A stretch of DNA of 53,959 nt from an uncultured Haloferula sp. (lineage in GTDB: Bacteria; Verrucomicrobiota; Verrucomicrobiae; Verrucomicrobiales; Akkermansiaceae): assembly GCA_946885645.1 (NCBI GenBank), contig CAMPGU010000001.1, positions 1-53,959 on the forward strand. Reading direction: 5' to 3'. Both the position numbers and the translations under genes were made by a program. The stretch's first letter is position 1; each line of letters starts with the position of its first letter. Positions 7,858 to 16,474 of the stretch are shown here, piece after piece. The notes beneath the pieces were generated by a model, which saw nothing but the letters and a program-made list of their open reading frames with translations, made no database searches and had not been told where the DNA came from.

Positions 7858-9009
7858 TCAAGAGGAACGGAGAGCGGCGGGGAGGGGGGGCTTCAAGCAG
7901 CGGATTGCGGGCGGCAGGGCGCCGATCAGCCCGAGCAGGAGGCCGGTGAGGATGCCGGTGATGGCCACTTCCGGCCCGATCTCCAGCGTGAAGGCTCCGA
8001 TGGAGAAGGGAATCGTGCGGCCGTCGAGGGCGAGTACCGCGATCAGCGAGGCAAGCAAGGTGCCGGTGAGGCAGGCCAAGGTGCTTTCCTGCACCAGGCT
8101 GGCGAGCAGGGAGGTGCGGCCGAAGCCGATCGCCTGGAGCGTCGCCATTTCGCGAACGCGGGAGGCAAATGCCGCATAGAGCGTGTTCAGCCCGCCGAAG
8201 AGAGCTCCCGCGGCGATCAATCCCGCGGTGATCCACGTCATTGCCCGCAGCGGCCGGAAGAATGCGCTCAAGCGCGCATAGTAGTCGCTCTCGCGAAGGG
8301 CGCTGAGCTCGAGGTCGAGGCGCTGCTTCGCGAAAAGATCCGCTTCCGAAAAATCGTCCGGGTTGTCGAGGCGGAGCACGACGCAAGAAACCGTCTCGCG
8401 TTTCGCGAGCACGCGGAGATCGCCGAGGGTGGTCCAGATTTCCGACTCCAGTACCGTGCCCGGGGCGGCAAAGGTGCCGGAGATCGTCAGCTCCTGGCCA
8501 TCCAGAATGACCTTCTCTCCGGGGCTCAGATCGTTCTCGGCTACCCCGAGCTTGCGCCAAGCAAGCCGCCCCGCCATCACCTGCCCGGCCGCGGGGAAGC
8601 TGCCGGCGGTGATTCTCACCTCGGGATGCACCCGCAATGCTTGCGGCGTCACACCCCGGAGCATCGCCTGGACCCTGCGCCCGCCGGGTAGTTCGAGGAA
8701 GTTCATGTAGTGGATCTCGTTCGAGACGGCGCGGACTCCCAGCGATTCGGCGATGCCGGGTACGGCCGCCTCGGCGATGCCCGCCGTGCTTTCCGGAACT
8801 TCGCTGCGCTGGATGCTTTCTTCCGAACCGGCACCGACGAGGATCACGTTGTGGGGCGAGCCGGAGGCCGAGAGCACCCGCTTCATGCCGGCGTTGATCG
8901 CCACGGCGGCCATCACCAGCAGCACCACCAAGGCGCTGCCGCCGATGGTCTGCAGCAGGCGGGTCTTCGAACGGAAAAGATTCCGCACGGCGTAGGCGAA
9001 GGGAAGCAT
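7858..9009 (-). CDS. FtsX-like ABC transporter permease (second)
   Basis: 383 residues of MacB/FtsX topology. One N-terminal membrane helix (LLQTIGGSALVVLLVMAAVA, about 18-37) is followed by a large periplasmic domain of about 220 residues and three C-terminal helices (starting near residues 260, 305 and 350). The intracellular segment SRVREMATLQAIGF is the typical FtsX coupling region. It lies 1 base after the first FtsX gene and shares the ATPase upstream, so the two permeases probably form a heterodimer driven by two copies of the ATPase. MacB-like complexes work as mechanotransducers moving substrates from periplasm outwards rather than across the inner membrane. Substrate unknown. Confidence 0.88.
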   Translation of the reverse strand: MLPFAYAVRNLFRSKTRLLQTIGGSALVVLLVMAAVAINAGMKRVLSASGSPHNVILVGAGSEESIQRSEVPESTAGIAEAAVPGIAESLGVRAVSNEIHYMNFLELPGGRRVQAMLRGVTPQALRVHPEVRITAGSFPAAGQVMAGRLAWRKLGVAENDLSPGEKVILDGQELTISGTFAAPGTVLESEIWTTLGDLRVLAKRETVSCVVLRLDNPDDFSEADLFAKQRLDLELSALRESDYYARLSAFFRPLRAMTWITAGLIAAGALFGGLNTLYAAFASRVREMATLQAIGFGRTSLLASLVQESTLACLTGTLLASLIAVLALDGRTIPFSIGAFTLEIGPEVAITGILTGLLLGLIGALPPAIRCLKPPLPAALRSS

Positions 9010-9010
9010 T

Positions 9011-10159
9011 TCAGTTCCTGAGGTTCTTTACAATTGGCTGGGAGATGGCCTGAAAGGCCGGCCACAGCGAGGCCACGATCCCGAGAGCCAGCGCTCCTAG
9101 AATGCCTGTCAAAATGACGGAGGCGTCCGGTTGAATGGCGAGCGTCTGGCCTTCGTTGCCCATGGTGAAACTCTGCCAGCGGAGAAACGCGGCGGACACG
9201 CCGACGCCCGCGATGCCGCCGAGCAGGCCGAGCATCCCGCCCTCGCCGACGACCAGGCACCCGATGGCGCGGCCCGGATAGCCGAGCGTGCGCAGCACCG
9301 CATTTTCCCTCACCCGCCCGCGGACTACCAGCAGCAGGGCATTTGCGACCAGCGCGGTCACCGCGAGCACGGCCCCGAAGCCAAGCCAGCGGGTGAAGCC
9401 GATGATCTGGATGAGTTCCGACGCCGTTTCCGCGAAGAACGCTTTCTCCGGCCTCGTGTCCGTGGGTTGCTGGTCGGAGTGGAAGCGCTCGTCGATCGCC
9501 CTTGCGACCGGTGCCAGATCCTTCGAGGAGTTCACCCGCACGTTGAATTGCGTCACCACGCCCAGCCCGGCCTTCGAGGCCTGCTGGAGGAAGGGGAGCT
9601 TCACGTAGGCGACGTTGTTGTCCTGGACGAAAGGCGAACGCAGGATGCCAGCGACGGTAACGGTCACGCCCGCGCCGTCGAAGCGGTCGCCCGGCTTGAG
9701 GCCGCGGCGACGCGCGAAGACTTCCCCCAGCAGGGCTCCGTCGCCCTGTTTCATCCAGTCGGACATGCTGCCCTCGATGACCTGGATCTCCGGCGCGAAC
9801 TTGGCGAGCTGGTCGTCCGGGACGCCGCGGAAGGTGATGACGTCGAGCGAGGCCCCGCAGTTGTTCACCACGATCTGCACCGGGATCACCTCGCGCACGC
9901 CTTCGATCCGCCGGATCTCATCGGCATAGTGCTCGGGCAGGCGGCTGGCCGAGGGGCAGAAGCGGTTCTGGCGATAGACCACCAGCGTGGTATCCGTGGC
10001 GGTCTCCTCCGTGGCTTTCGCGAGCGAGCGCTGGAGGGTTTCCACGGCGGTAAAAAGGAACATCCCGGAGGCGACTCCCAGCACCGTGAGGAGCGACCTG
10101 ACCCGGTGCCGGACGAGCTGGGTCCACGAGAGACGCAGTAGCTTGAGCAGCCGGTTCAT
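9011..10159 (-). CDS. FtsX-like ABC transporter permease (first)
   Basis: 382 residues. An N-terminal helix (SLLTVLGVASGMFLFTAV, about 23-40) is followed by a MacB-type periplasmic domain and three C-terminal helices, with the coupling motif VRENAVLRTLGY at about 281-292. The periplasmic part carries two cysteines in a notable context (QNRFCPSASRLPEHY and NNCGASLDV), which could be a disulfide or a metal contact. It starts inside the end of the ATPase gene (4-base overlap) and is followed after 1 base by the second permease gene. Probably part of a MacAB-like exporter with the adaptor encoded upstream. Confidence 0.9.
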   Translation of the reverse strand: MNRLLKLLRLSWTQLVRHRVRSLLTVLGVASGMFLFTAVETLQRSLAKATEETATDTTLVVYRQNRFCPSASRLPEHYADEIRRIEGVREVIPVQIVVNNCGASLDVITFRGVPDDQLAKFAPEIQVIEGSMSDWMKQGDGALLGEVFARRRGLKPGDRFDGAGVTVTVAGILRSPFVQDNNVAYVKLPFLQQASKAGLGVVTQFNVRVNSSKDLAPVARAIDERFHSDQQPTDTRPEKAFFAETASELIQIIGFTRWLGFGAVLAVTALVANALLLVVRGRVRENAVLRTLGYPGRAIGCLVVGEGGMLGLLGGIAGVGVSAAFLRWQSFTMGNEGQTLAIQPDASVILTGILGALALGIVASLWPAFQAISQPIVKNLRN

Positions 10160-10836
10160 GACGGAAGCAGTTGACCTTTTTCGAGGTGAAGCGTCCGGTC
10201 GGCCGCGGCCGCGGCGCGCGGATCATGGGTGACCATCACGATGGTTTTTCCGTGCGTCCGCGAGAGCTGCTGGAGCAAATCCAGGATCTTCACCGCCGAA
10301 TCACGGTCCAGATCACCGGTCGGTTCGTCGGCGACGAGCAAGGCGGGGTTCGCGACAAGTGCCCGCGCGATCGCGACACGCTGCTCCTGGCCGCCCGAAA
10401 GCTCGGATGGCGTATGATGCATCCGGTCCCCAAGCCCCACGAGAGCGAGCGCCGACTCCACCCGGCCGTGCCGTTCCTTCTTCGACATCGACGAGAGCAG
10501 CAGCGGCAGCTCGACGTTTTCAAACGCCGTGAGAACCGGCACCAGGTGGTAGAGCTGGAAAATGTATCCCACGTTCGCGGCTCGCCATTTCGTGAGCTGG
10601 CGGCGGGAGAGCTTCGCGAGTTCCTCGCCCGCGATTACCAGCGAGCCTTCGGAGGGCGAATCGATGCCGGAGAGCAGATTCAGCAGCGTCGTCTTCCCGG
10701 AGCCGGAGGGGCCCATCAACGCGAGGAATTCTCCCCGTGCCACATCCAGATCGAGCTTTTCCAGAGGCGTCACGACCGTGCTCCCCTTGCGGTAGCTCTT
10801 CGAGACTCCGCGGCATTGGATCATCGGTTCATTCAT
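10156..10836 (-). CDS. ABC transporter ATPase, MacB/LolD type
   Basis: 226 residues, a complete nucleotide-binding domain. Walker A GPSGSGKT is at 42-49, the Q-loop at YIFQLYHLVPVLTAFENVEL, the signature LSGGQ at 146-150, and Walker B LLVADEPTGDLD at 166-177. The H-loop histidine is in VMVTHD. The stand-alone form and sequence place it with LolD/MacB-type ATPases that power FtsX-like permeases. It overlaps both neighbours by 4 bases (adaptor upstream, permease downstream), so the four genes are translationally coupled. Confidence 0.95.
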   Translation of the reverse strand: MNEPMIQCRGVSKSYRKGSTVVTPLEKLDLDVARGEFLALMGPSGSGKTTLLNLLSGIDSPSEGSLVIAGEELAKLSRRQLTKWRAANVGYIFQLYHLVPVLTAFENVELPLLLSSMSKKERHGRVESALALVGLGDRMHHTPSELSGGQEQRVAIARALVANPALLVADEPTGDLDRDSAVKILDLLQQLSRTHGKTIVMVTHDPRAAAAADRTLHLEKGQLLPS

Positions 10837-12194
10837 GGCTTCATCCGTGAGGGGTTGACTCGCTGGCCCTCTTTCAGGCCTTCGGGTGAGAGCACCACCT
10901 GTTCCCCCGGTCGCAGGCCTTCCGCGATGCGGACCCTGCCGTCCCGGGTTTCATCGCTAGCCCGGATCGCCCTCTTCGCGATCCGCTTTGATTCGGGATC
11001 GACTACCCATGCAAAGCCATCGGCCACGGCTTCTTGCGGAATCCACGTCGCGAGAGTTCCGTGGGCCGTTGCCGTTGCCCCGCCACCGAGAAACTCGACA
11101 CGGCAAAGCATCTCCGGGCGCAATTGATCCACCGGATCCAGGATCCGGACCTTTGCCTGAAGGGTATTGCGCTGCAGATCGGCCTCTCCGGTGATGCGGG
11201 AAACTTCCCCTGTGAAAACCTTATCGGGCAAAAGGCTGCAACGGATCTTCGCCTTCTGCCCCGTGCCCAGCTTTGCCGCGTCGGCCAGCGGGACATCCAC
11301 GCGTACCTGAAGCTTCGCGGGATCGTAGAGGATTGCGATGGTCGAGCTGTCCGGGTCCTCCATCAGCAGCATCTTTTTCTGGCCCGGTGCCGCCGCGAGC
11401 CGGAGCACGCGTCCGCTGATGGGAGCGGGGATCCGCGTGCGCTCGAGCGCCAGCTTAGCTTGGCGGACCGCCACCTCCGCGGTGGCGATGCCGTCCTGGC
11501 GCGCCTTTGTTTCCAGACGCACGCGCGCGATTTCCGCCTCCAGTTCGGAGGCTTCCGCCTGGGCGGAAAGGTGGAGCGAGCGCTCGCGCTCGTAGCGCAG
11601 CCGGGCCGAAACGATATCCGAGGCCGAGACAGCGGTCTTCAGGTTCTTAATGCGGGAGTAACGATCCTCCGCTTCCTCCTCCGAGGTCTTCGCGGCGGTG
11701 ATGCGGGTGGCAGCTCCTTCCAGTTTCCTTTTGAGCGTCTCCACGGAGGCTTGATGGGCATCGCATTCGGAGATAAGGGCCGCGTGGGTCCGCTCGGCGG
11801 ACGCAAGGGCCAGTTCCGCATCGGTGTCGATCAAAGTGGCCAGGATTTCTCCTTTCTCGACCGATTGGCCCTCCAGGACGTGCACTTGATCGACCACGCC
11901 GTCGATCAGGGCCGTGGCCTTGACCGGCAGCGGATCCGGCTCGATCCAGCCGCTCGCTTGGAAGAGCATTTCTCCGGCCGGTGCGGTCGCGGAGCCGTCC
12001 TCCGTTTCGCCGGCAGTGGCCAGGACCACGGCGGTTTGCACGTCGGTCGCCGGCAGCAGGCGGTCACGGAAGAGAGCGAGGAAGAGGACGGCGAAGCCCG
12101 CGCCGATGGTTAGCGGTATCAGCCAGGCGGGCATTCGGCGGACCGGAGCCGTGGTCGGCGCAGGGCGTGCCAGGGAATCAAGGGAAGGGTTCAT
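10833..12194 (-). CDS. MacA/HlyD-like periplasmic adaptor
   Basis: 453 residues from the chosen ATG; a TTG ten codons upstream is possible. One N-terminal membrane helix (WLIPLTIGAGFAVLFLAL, about 24-41) leads to a split biotinyl-lipoyl domain (VDQVHVLEGQSVEKGEILATL and RIPAPISGRVLRLAAAPGQ). Between the halves is a long coiled-coil hairpin of about 120 residues rich in A, E and R. A beta-barrel and membrane-proximal domain follow (GEVSRITGEADLQRNT; EGLRPGEQVVLSPEGLKEGQRV). Such adaptors link an inner-membrane pump to a TolC-type channel. It overlaps the ATPase gene by 4 bases and follows the Cys-rich gene after a hairpin. Confidence 0.9.
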   Translation of the reverse strand: MNPSLDSLARPAPTTAPVRRMPAWLIPLTIGAGFAVLFLALFRDRLLPATDVQTAVVLATAGETEDGSATAPAGEMLFQASGWIEPDPLPVKATALIDGVVDQVHVLEGQSVEKGEILATLIDTDAELALASAERTHAALISECDAHQASVETLKRKLEGAATRITAAKTSEEEAEDRYSRIKNLKTAVSASDIVSARLRYERERSLHLSAQAEASELEAEIARVRLETKARQDGIATAEVAVRQAKLALERTRIPAPISGRVLRLAAAPGQKKMLLMEDPDSSTIAILYDPAKLQVRVDVPLADAAKLGTGQKAKIRCSLLPDKVFTGEVSRITGEADLQRNTLQAKVRILDPVDQLRPEMLCRVEFLGGGATATAHGTLATWIPQEAVADGFAWVVDPESKRIAKRAIRASDETRDGRVRIAEGLRPGEQVVLSPEGLKEGQRVNPSRMKP

Positions 12195-12261
12195 CAAGGG
12201 AATCGGAGAAACTGTAACCTGCAAAACGAGCAGGATTTAGCCGCGCGGATGCACGGCCTCG

Positions 12262-12283
12262 GACGGCGGAAAAAGCCGCCGTC
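12262..12283. other. Strong intra-cluster hairpin
   Basis: Perfect 8-bp stem GACGGCGG / CCGCCGTC around a 6-base loop (plus strand AAAAAG), beginning directly after the TAA of the Cys-rich gene and 68 bases before the start of the MacA-like adaptor. In the minus (transcribed) direction no U-tract follows, so it is more likely a processing, stability or attenuation element than a standard terminator. In the plus direction TTT follows the stem. Confidence 0.5.
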
Positions 12284-12284
12284 T

Positions 12285-12689
12285 TTACAGTCTCCAGATT
12301 CCGAGCACCGCTCTGCGGGCGGCGGGAGTATCGGGACCCCGGATCGGGGCGGATACCTCGTAGGCGGATTCAAATACCGCCTTATAGATCGGGGCGCTGA
12401 ACATCGGCTCCGGCAGATCCATCACGATCGCCGGTGGCACTCCGTCCGGCGTGCCCGGTACGACCGCGTCCGGCAGCTCGTCGATGTCGAGGCAGCACGG
12501 GCTCTCCCGGTGCTCCTCGTTGCCGCATTCGGGGCAACACCCCGGCTTCTCCGGTGTCTGGTCGCGGCATTCGGAAATGCCGGGAATATGCACCTGGTGA
12601 TCGAGCAGACAGAAGCGCACGGGCGAGCCCGCCAGCGGGATAATGATCCCGAGGCAGGCCAGTAAAAAGACTGCAATCGCCCGTCGCAT
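12285..12689 (-). CDS. Small exported Cys-rich protein
   Basis: 134 residues from the ATG (a GTG ten codons upstream is also open). A hydrophobic N-terminus (AIAVFLLACLGIIIPLAG) may be a signal peptide or anchor. It is followed by FCLLDHQVH and two cysteine clusters, GCCPECGNE and PCCLDIDELPD, giving nine cysteines with interspersed H, D and E, and then a Pro-rich tail. No named family is recognised. Cysteine content and the position between the His-rich protein and the adaptor suggest periplasmic metal binding, which is inference. A similar design (hydrophobic N-terminus, C/H cluster, Pro-rich tail) appears in the first gene of the block at 19039-19407. Confidence 0.65.
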   Translation of the reverse strand: MRRAIAVFLLACLGIIIPLAGSPVRFCLLDHQVHIPGISECRDQTPEKPGCCPECGNEEHRESPCCLDIDELPDAVVPGTPDGVPPAIVMDLPEPMFSAPIYKAVFESAYEVSAPIRGPDTPAARRAVLGIWRL

Positions 12690-12771
12690 CGCGTTATCAG
12701 TTGCACCCGTAAGAGGCACGGGTCAAGGGGATATTCCCCCTCGAGAAGTGCCCCAGGGGCTCCTCCCGCGA

Positions 12772-13293
12772 TCAATGGTCGTGGCCGTGGTCGCCGTGGC
12801 TGTGATCGCAGGTGCAGGCGTACTCCTTGTGCTTGCAGGTCTCGCAATCGTTCATGTCCACGGTGAAGCGCTCGGTGACGGCTTTGGCGTCCGGGGAAGT
12901 CTTTACCTGAAGAATGATGGGGATCTTCTTGGTGTCAGGTAGCGCCTTGTCGGACAGCAGGGAGTCGCCCTCCTTCGCGAAAGCCAGCTTGGTGGGATTC
13001 GCGCGGTCTCCACCGGTGGCGGTGACCGTCTGCTCCTTCAGGGCGACCGGCTTGTTGTCCTCGCCCAGGAAGGTGATTTTCACCTTGCGCTCCGGTGTGA
13101 CGAAGAACTCGAAGTGAGGATTTACGGTGGTGAAAATGCGGCCGCCGTTCGGGCCTGCGACCTTCTTCTCGTGAGCGTGGCCGTGCCCGTGCTCTTCCTT
13201 GGATTCCTTGGAGTGGTCGTGTTTTTCATCGGCGAAGGCGAGCGGGGCTCCGAAGAGGGCGAGCAGGATCAACAATTTCGGTTTCATGGTCAT
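12772..13293 (-). CDS. Periplasmic His-rich putative metal-binding protein
   Basis: 173 residues with a signal peptide (LLILLALFGAPLAFA). A His-rich N-terminal arm (KHDHSKES, HGHGHAHEKK) leads into a beta-rich core starting GPNGGRIF and continuing HFEFFVTPERKVKITFL. The C-terminus is CETCKHKEYACTCDHSHGDHGHDH-like, with four cysteines and a cluster of histidines at the very end. The core resembles small periplasmic proteins seen beside CzcCBA pumps; no named family is certain. His and Cys ends suggest binding of Zn, Co, Ni or Cu and delivery to, or buffering for, the RND pump directly upstream (51-base gap). Two ATGs six bases apart are possible starts. Confidence 0.75.
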   Translation of the reverse strand: MTMKPKLLILLALFGAPLAFADEKHDHSKESKEEHGHGHAHEKKVAGPNGGRIFTTVNPHFEFFVTPERKVKITFLGEDNKPVALKEQTVTATGGDRANPTKLAFAKEGDSLLSDKALPDTKKIPIILQVKTSPDAKAVTERFTVDMNDCETCKHKEYACTCDHSHGDHGHDH

Positions 13294-13344
13294 ATCAGGT
13301 TATCGGTTTTGCTTTTGTTGGAACGGGAAAGGGACCGGGTTTAT

Positions 13345-16300
13345 TCAGTGGGTTGCCGGAGCTTCGAGCTCGATCGCCTTCAGGGCGGCCTTCCGCCCGA
13401 AGAGCCGGAAGACGGCGGGCGTGATGGCGAAGTCGAGCAACGTGGAGGTGATCAGCCCACCCACGATGCAGACCGCGACGGGGCCGAGGATTTCCTTCCC
13501 CGGCTCCCCGGTGGCCATGACGAAGGGAATCAACGCGATGCCGGCGGAAAGCGCGGTCATCGTCACGGGAACCAGGCGTTCCAAGGTGCCGCGCTCGATC
13601 ATGCGGTCGGTGAAGGATTCCCCTTCATGTTTCATCAGATGGAGGTAGTGGGAGATCATCATGATTCCGTTCCGGGCAGCTACCCCGCCTACCGCGATGA
13701 AGCCGACCAGCGTGGCGATGCTGATATTGCCGACCACCAACCAAGTGAGCACGAGACTCCCCATCAGGGCGAGCGGCAGGTTCAGGAGCACCTGAAAGGC
13801 GAGAATGATGCTCTTGAAGTACGACCAGAGCAACAGGACGATGATGCCGAGGATGACGCTGAAGAGCAGCGCGATCCGCTTCGCCGCGGCTTGCTCCGCC
13901 CTAAACTCGCCTTCATAGCTGATATAGACTCCCTCCGGCCGCTCGATTTCCGCCGCCACCTTTTCCTGAAGCTGCCGCACGAGTTCGCCAGCGTTTCGCC
14001 GGGTTGGCTTGATGGAGACGACGTAGCGCCGCTGGGTGTTCTCCCGATAAACGGCGCTGGGGCCTCGCGCCTCGCGGACGTCTGCGACGAGCCGGAGAGG
14101 CACCGTGATGCCGCTCTTCGTCTGGACCGGCAGGCTGCCGATCATCTCCGGATCGCTCCGCCAGTCGAGCGGCAGGCGGATGGAGAGGTCGATGGTCCGT
14201 TGATTCTCCCGCAGTTGGGCCACCGACTCGCCGCCGAGCAGCATCGAAAGGGCATCGTTTAGATCTCCCGGAGCGACCCCGTGAGCCAAGGCACGGTCGC
14301 GGTCCACCTCGATACGCAGTTGGGGAATCGGCGCCTGCTGGTCGAGCTTCGCGTCCTCCAGACCGGGAATCGTCTTAGCGATCGCTTGGATCCGGTTGCC
14401 GATCTTCGTGATCGTATCGAGATCGGAGCCGAAAACCTTCACGGCCACCGGGGCCGTGACTCCGCTGAGCAGGTGGCTGATGCGGTGCGAGAGCGGCCCG
14501 GAAAGCACGCTGAAGGAGCCCGGCACCGTCCGCACCCGTTGGCGGATATCTTCCAGGATCTCCTCGTTGCTGCGATTGCTCGCGCCTTTTTTGAAGTCGA
14601 TGTCGAACTCCGCATTCGAGACGGGCACGATGTGATCGCTGCGCTCCGCCCGGCCGATGCGGCGGCCAATGTGATTGACCTCCGGCACCAGCCGGATCTG
14701 GTCTTCGATGGCGGCGGCGAGGTGCTCCATTTCTGCCAGGGAGGTGCCGGGAGCGGCACCCGTGGTGACGATCACGGTTTCTTCGTGGAAGGCCGGCAGG
14801 AAGTCCTTGCTCATCGCCGGGTAGAGCATGAGCGCGGCCGCCAACATCAGCGACACGGCCGCGAGGACGATCACCGGTTGCCGCAGGCTGATCCGCAGGA
14901 GAGTGCGCTTGAGCAGGAATTTCAGCCCGCGCACCAAGCGCCCGTCTTCATGCTCGCCCTCCTTGCTGCGGACCTTCAAGAGCAGCGAGCAGAGGACCGG
15001 GATCGCCGTGAGAGAGACGATGAAGGAAGCGATCATGCTGACGATGGTGGCAATCGCGATGGGGCCGAAGAGCCGCCCCTCCACGCCTGCAAGACCGAGC
15101 AGGGGAACGAACACCAGCACGATCAGCACCGTGGCATAGAGGATGGAATTACGGACCTCTCCCGACGCTTTGGCGATCACTTCCAGCCTCGGCTTGGGCT
15201 GCGGAAGACGGGCGTTTTCCTTCAGTCTCCGGAAGACGTTCTCCACGTCCACGATGGCGTCGTCCACCACCATGCCGATGGCAACGGCCAAGCCACCCAG
15301 GGTCATGCTGTTCACGCTCAGGTCGAACCACTTGAAGCTGATCAGCGTGATGGCGAAGCTCAGGGGCATCGCCATCAGGGTGATGAAGGTGGTGCGGAAA
15401 TTCAGGAGGAACAGGAAGAGGACGAGCGTGACCATGATGGCCCCGTCGCGGATGGCTTCGGCGAGGTTGCCGATGGCGCGGTCGATAAAATCACGCTGGC
15501 GGAAGAGGATCGTGGCTTCCACGCCGGCGGGGAGGGAGGGTTTCAACTCCTCCACCGCCTTCTCGATCCGATCGGTGAGATCCACGGTATCGAAGCCCGG
15601 AGCCTTCGTGACGCTGATGATGACGCCGGGGCTGCCGTTGACACTGGCATCTCCCCGCTTCGGCTCGGTCCCCCATTCGACCTTGGCCACGTCGCCGATC
15701 GAGATCGGGCGATCCCGGACGACCTTGACGACGGTGCGCGCGATGTCTTCCAATTGCACGGTCATCGCCAGATTCCGCACCATGATCTCCTGCGAGCCGT
15801 GATCGATGAAGCCGCCGGTGGAGTTGCTGGCGGCGGCCTTCGTGGCATCCCGGAGTTCCTCCAGGGAAACACCATTGGCCTGCATGCGCCACGGGTCCGG
15901 CTGAACCTGCGCCTGCTTCACCCCGCCGCCCATATTGAGCACTTCGGCCACCCCGGGGATCGACTGAATGCGGCGGCGGACGGTCCAGTCGGCGAGCGAC
16001 CGGACATCCATCGGCGCAACCTTTCCATCCGTACTGTGAACGCCGATCAGCAGGATCTCCCCCATCAGCGAGGCGACGGGGGTGAGATACGGCTGGGTGC
16101 CTTCGGGAAGGAACTCCCGCGCCCCTTGGAGCCTCTCCTGCACGAATTGGCGTGCCTGGTAGATATCCGTGCCCCATTCGAACTCGGCGAATACCAGCGA
16201 TAGCGCGATGTCGGATGTGGTGCGGAGCCGGTTCAGTCCCGGCACGCCCATCAGCGAGTTTTCCACCGGCTGGGTGATCAGGGTTTCCACTTCCTCCGGA

Positions 16301-16470
16301 GCGAGGCCGGGGGCTTCGATGAGGATCGTGACAGTCGGCTTGGTGAGGTCCGGAAGAACCTCCACCGGCAGTTCCTGGGATGACTTGAATCCCAGGACCA
16401 GCACCAGAACGGCCAGTCCCAGAATGATGGCGCGATTGCCGAGCGACCACCGGATAAGCGTGTTAAGCAT
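13345..16470 (-). CDS. Heavy-metal RND efflux pump (CzcA/CusA family)
   Basis: 1041 residues, the full length for a heavy-metal RND pump. It opens MLNTLIRWSLGNRAIILGLAV, has LPDLTKPTVTI at about 41-51, two large periplasmic loops and about 12 membrane helices. In helix 4 the family signature reads AIGMVVDDAIVDVENVF, with D403 and D404. CzcA and CusA usually have a single Asp here (VDGAV or VDAAI), while the double Asp resembles drug-type AcrB. HME features such as GRRIGRAERSDH, ISYEGEFRAEQAAAKR and ARNGIMMISHYLHLM are present. It would export divalent metal with the adaptor (4-base gap upstream) and TolC-type channel encoded just before it. Metal identity not decided. Confidence 0.92.
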   Translation of the reverse strand: MLNTLIRWSLGNRAIILGLAVLVLVLGFKSSQELPVEVLPDLTKPTVTILIEAPGLAPEEVETLITQPVENSLMGVPGLNRLRTTSDIALSLVFAEFEWGTDIYQARQFVQERLQGAREFLPEGTQPYLTPVASLMGEILLIGVHSTDGKVAPMDVRSLADWTVRRRIQSIPGVAEVLNMGGGVKQAQVQPDPWRMQANGVSLEELRDATKAAASNSTGGFIDHGSQEIMVRNLAMTVQLEDIARTVVKVVRDRPISIGDVAKVEWGTEPKRGDASVNGSPGVIISVTKAPGFDTVDLTDRIEKAVEELKPSLPAGVEATILFRQRDFIDRAIGNLAEAIRDGAIMVTLVLFLFLLNFRTTFITLMAMPLSFAITLISFKWFDLSVNSMTLGGLAVAIGMVVDDAIVDVENVFRRLKENARLPQPKPRLEVIAKASGEVRNSILYATVLIVLVFVPLLGLAGVEGRLFGPIAIATIVSMIASFIVSLTAIPVLCSLLLKVRSKEGEHEDGRLVRGLKFLLKRTLLRISLRQPVIVLAAVSLMLAAALMLYPAMSKDFLPAFHEETVIVTTGAAPGTSLAEMEHLAAAIEDQIRLVPEVNHIGRRIGRAERSDHIVPVSNAEFDIDFKKGASNRSNEEILEDIRQRVRTVPGSFSVLSGPLSHRISHLLSGVTAPVAVKVFGSDLDTITKIGNRIQAIAKTIPGLEDAKLDQQAPIPQLRIEVDRDRALAHGVAPGDLNDALSMLLGGESVAQLRENQRTIDLSIRLPLDWRSDPEMIGSLPVQTKSGITVPLRLVADVREARGPSAVYRENTQRRYVVSIKPTRRNAGELVRQLQEKVAAEIERPEGVYISYEGEFRAEQAAAKRIALLFSVILGIIVLLLWSYFKSIILAFQVLLNLPLALMGSLVLTWLVVGNISIATLVGFIAVGGVAARNGIMMISHYLHLMKHEGESFTDRMIERGTLERLVPVTMTALSAGIALIPFVMATGEPGKEILGPVAVCIVGGLITSTLLDFAITPAVFRLFGRKAALKAIELEAPATH

Positions 16471-16474
16471 GGGA

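Noticed and set aside
7838..8560. Long N-terminal extension of the lipoprotein gene
   Set aside because: It overlaps the FtsX-like gene in another frame; the internal ATG gives a clear lipobox.
14281..16203. A 640-codon open frame antisense to the RND pump
   Set aside because: Shadow of a conserved gene; low-complexity H, D, R and Q composition and no recognisable motif.
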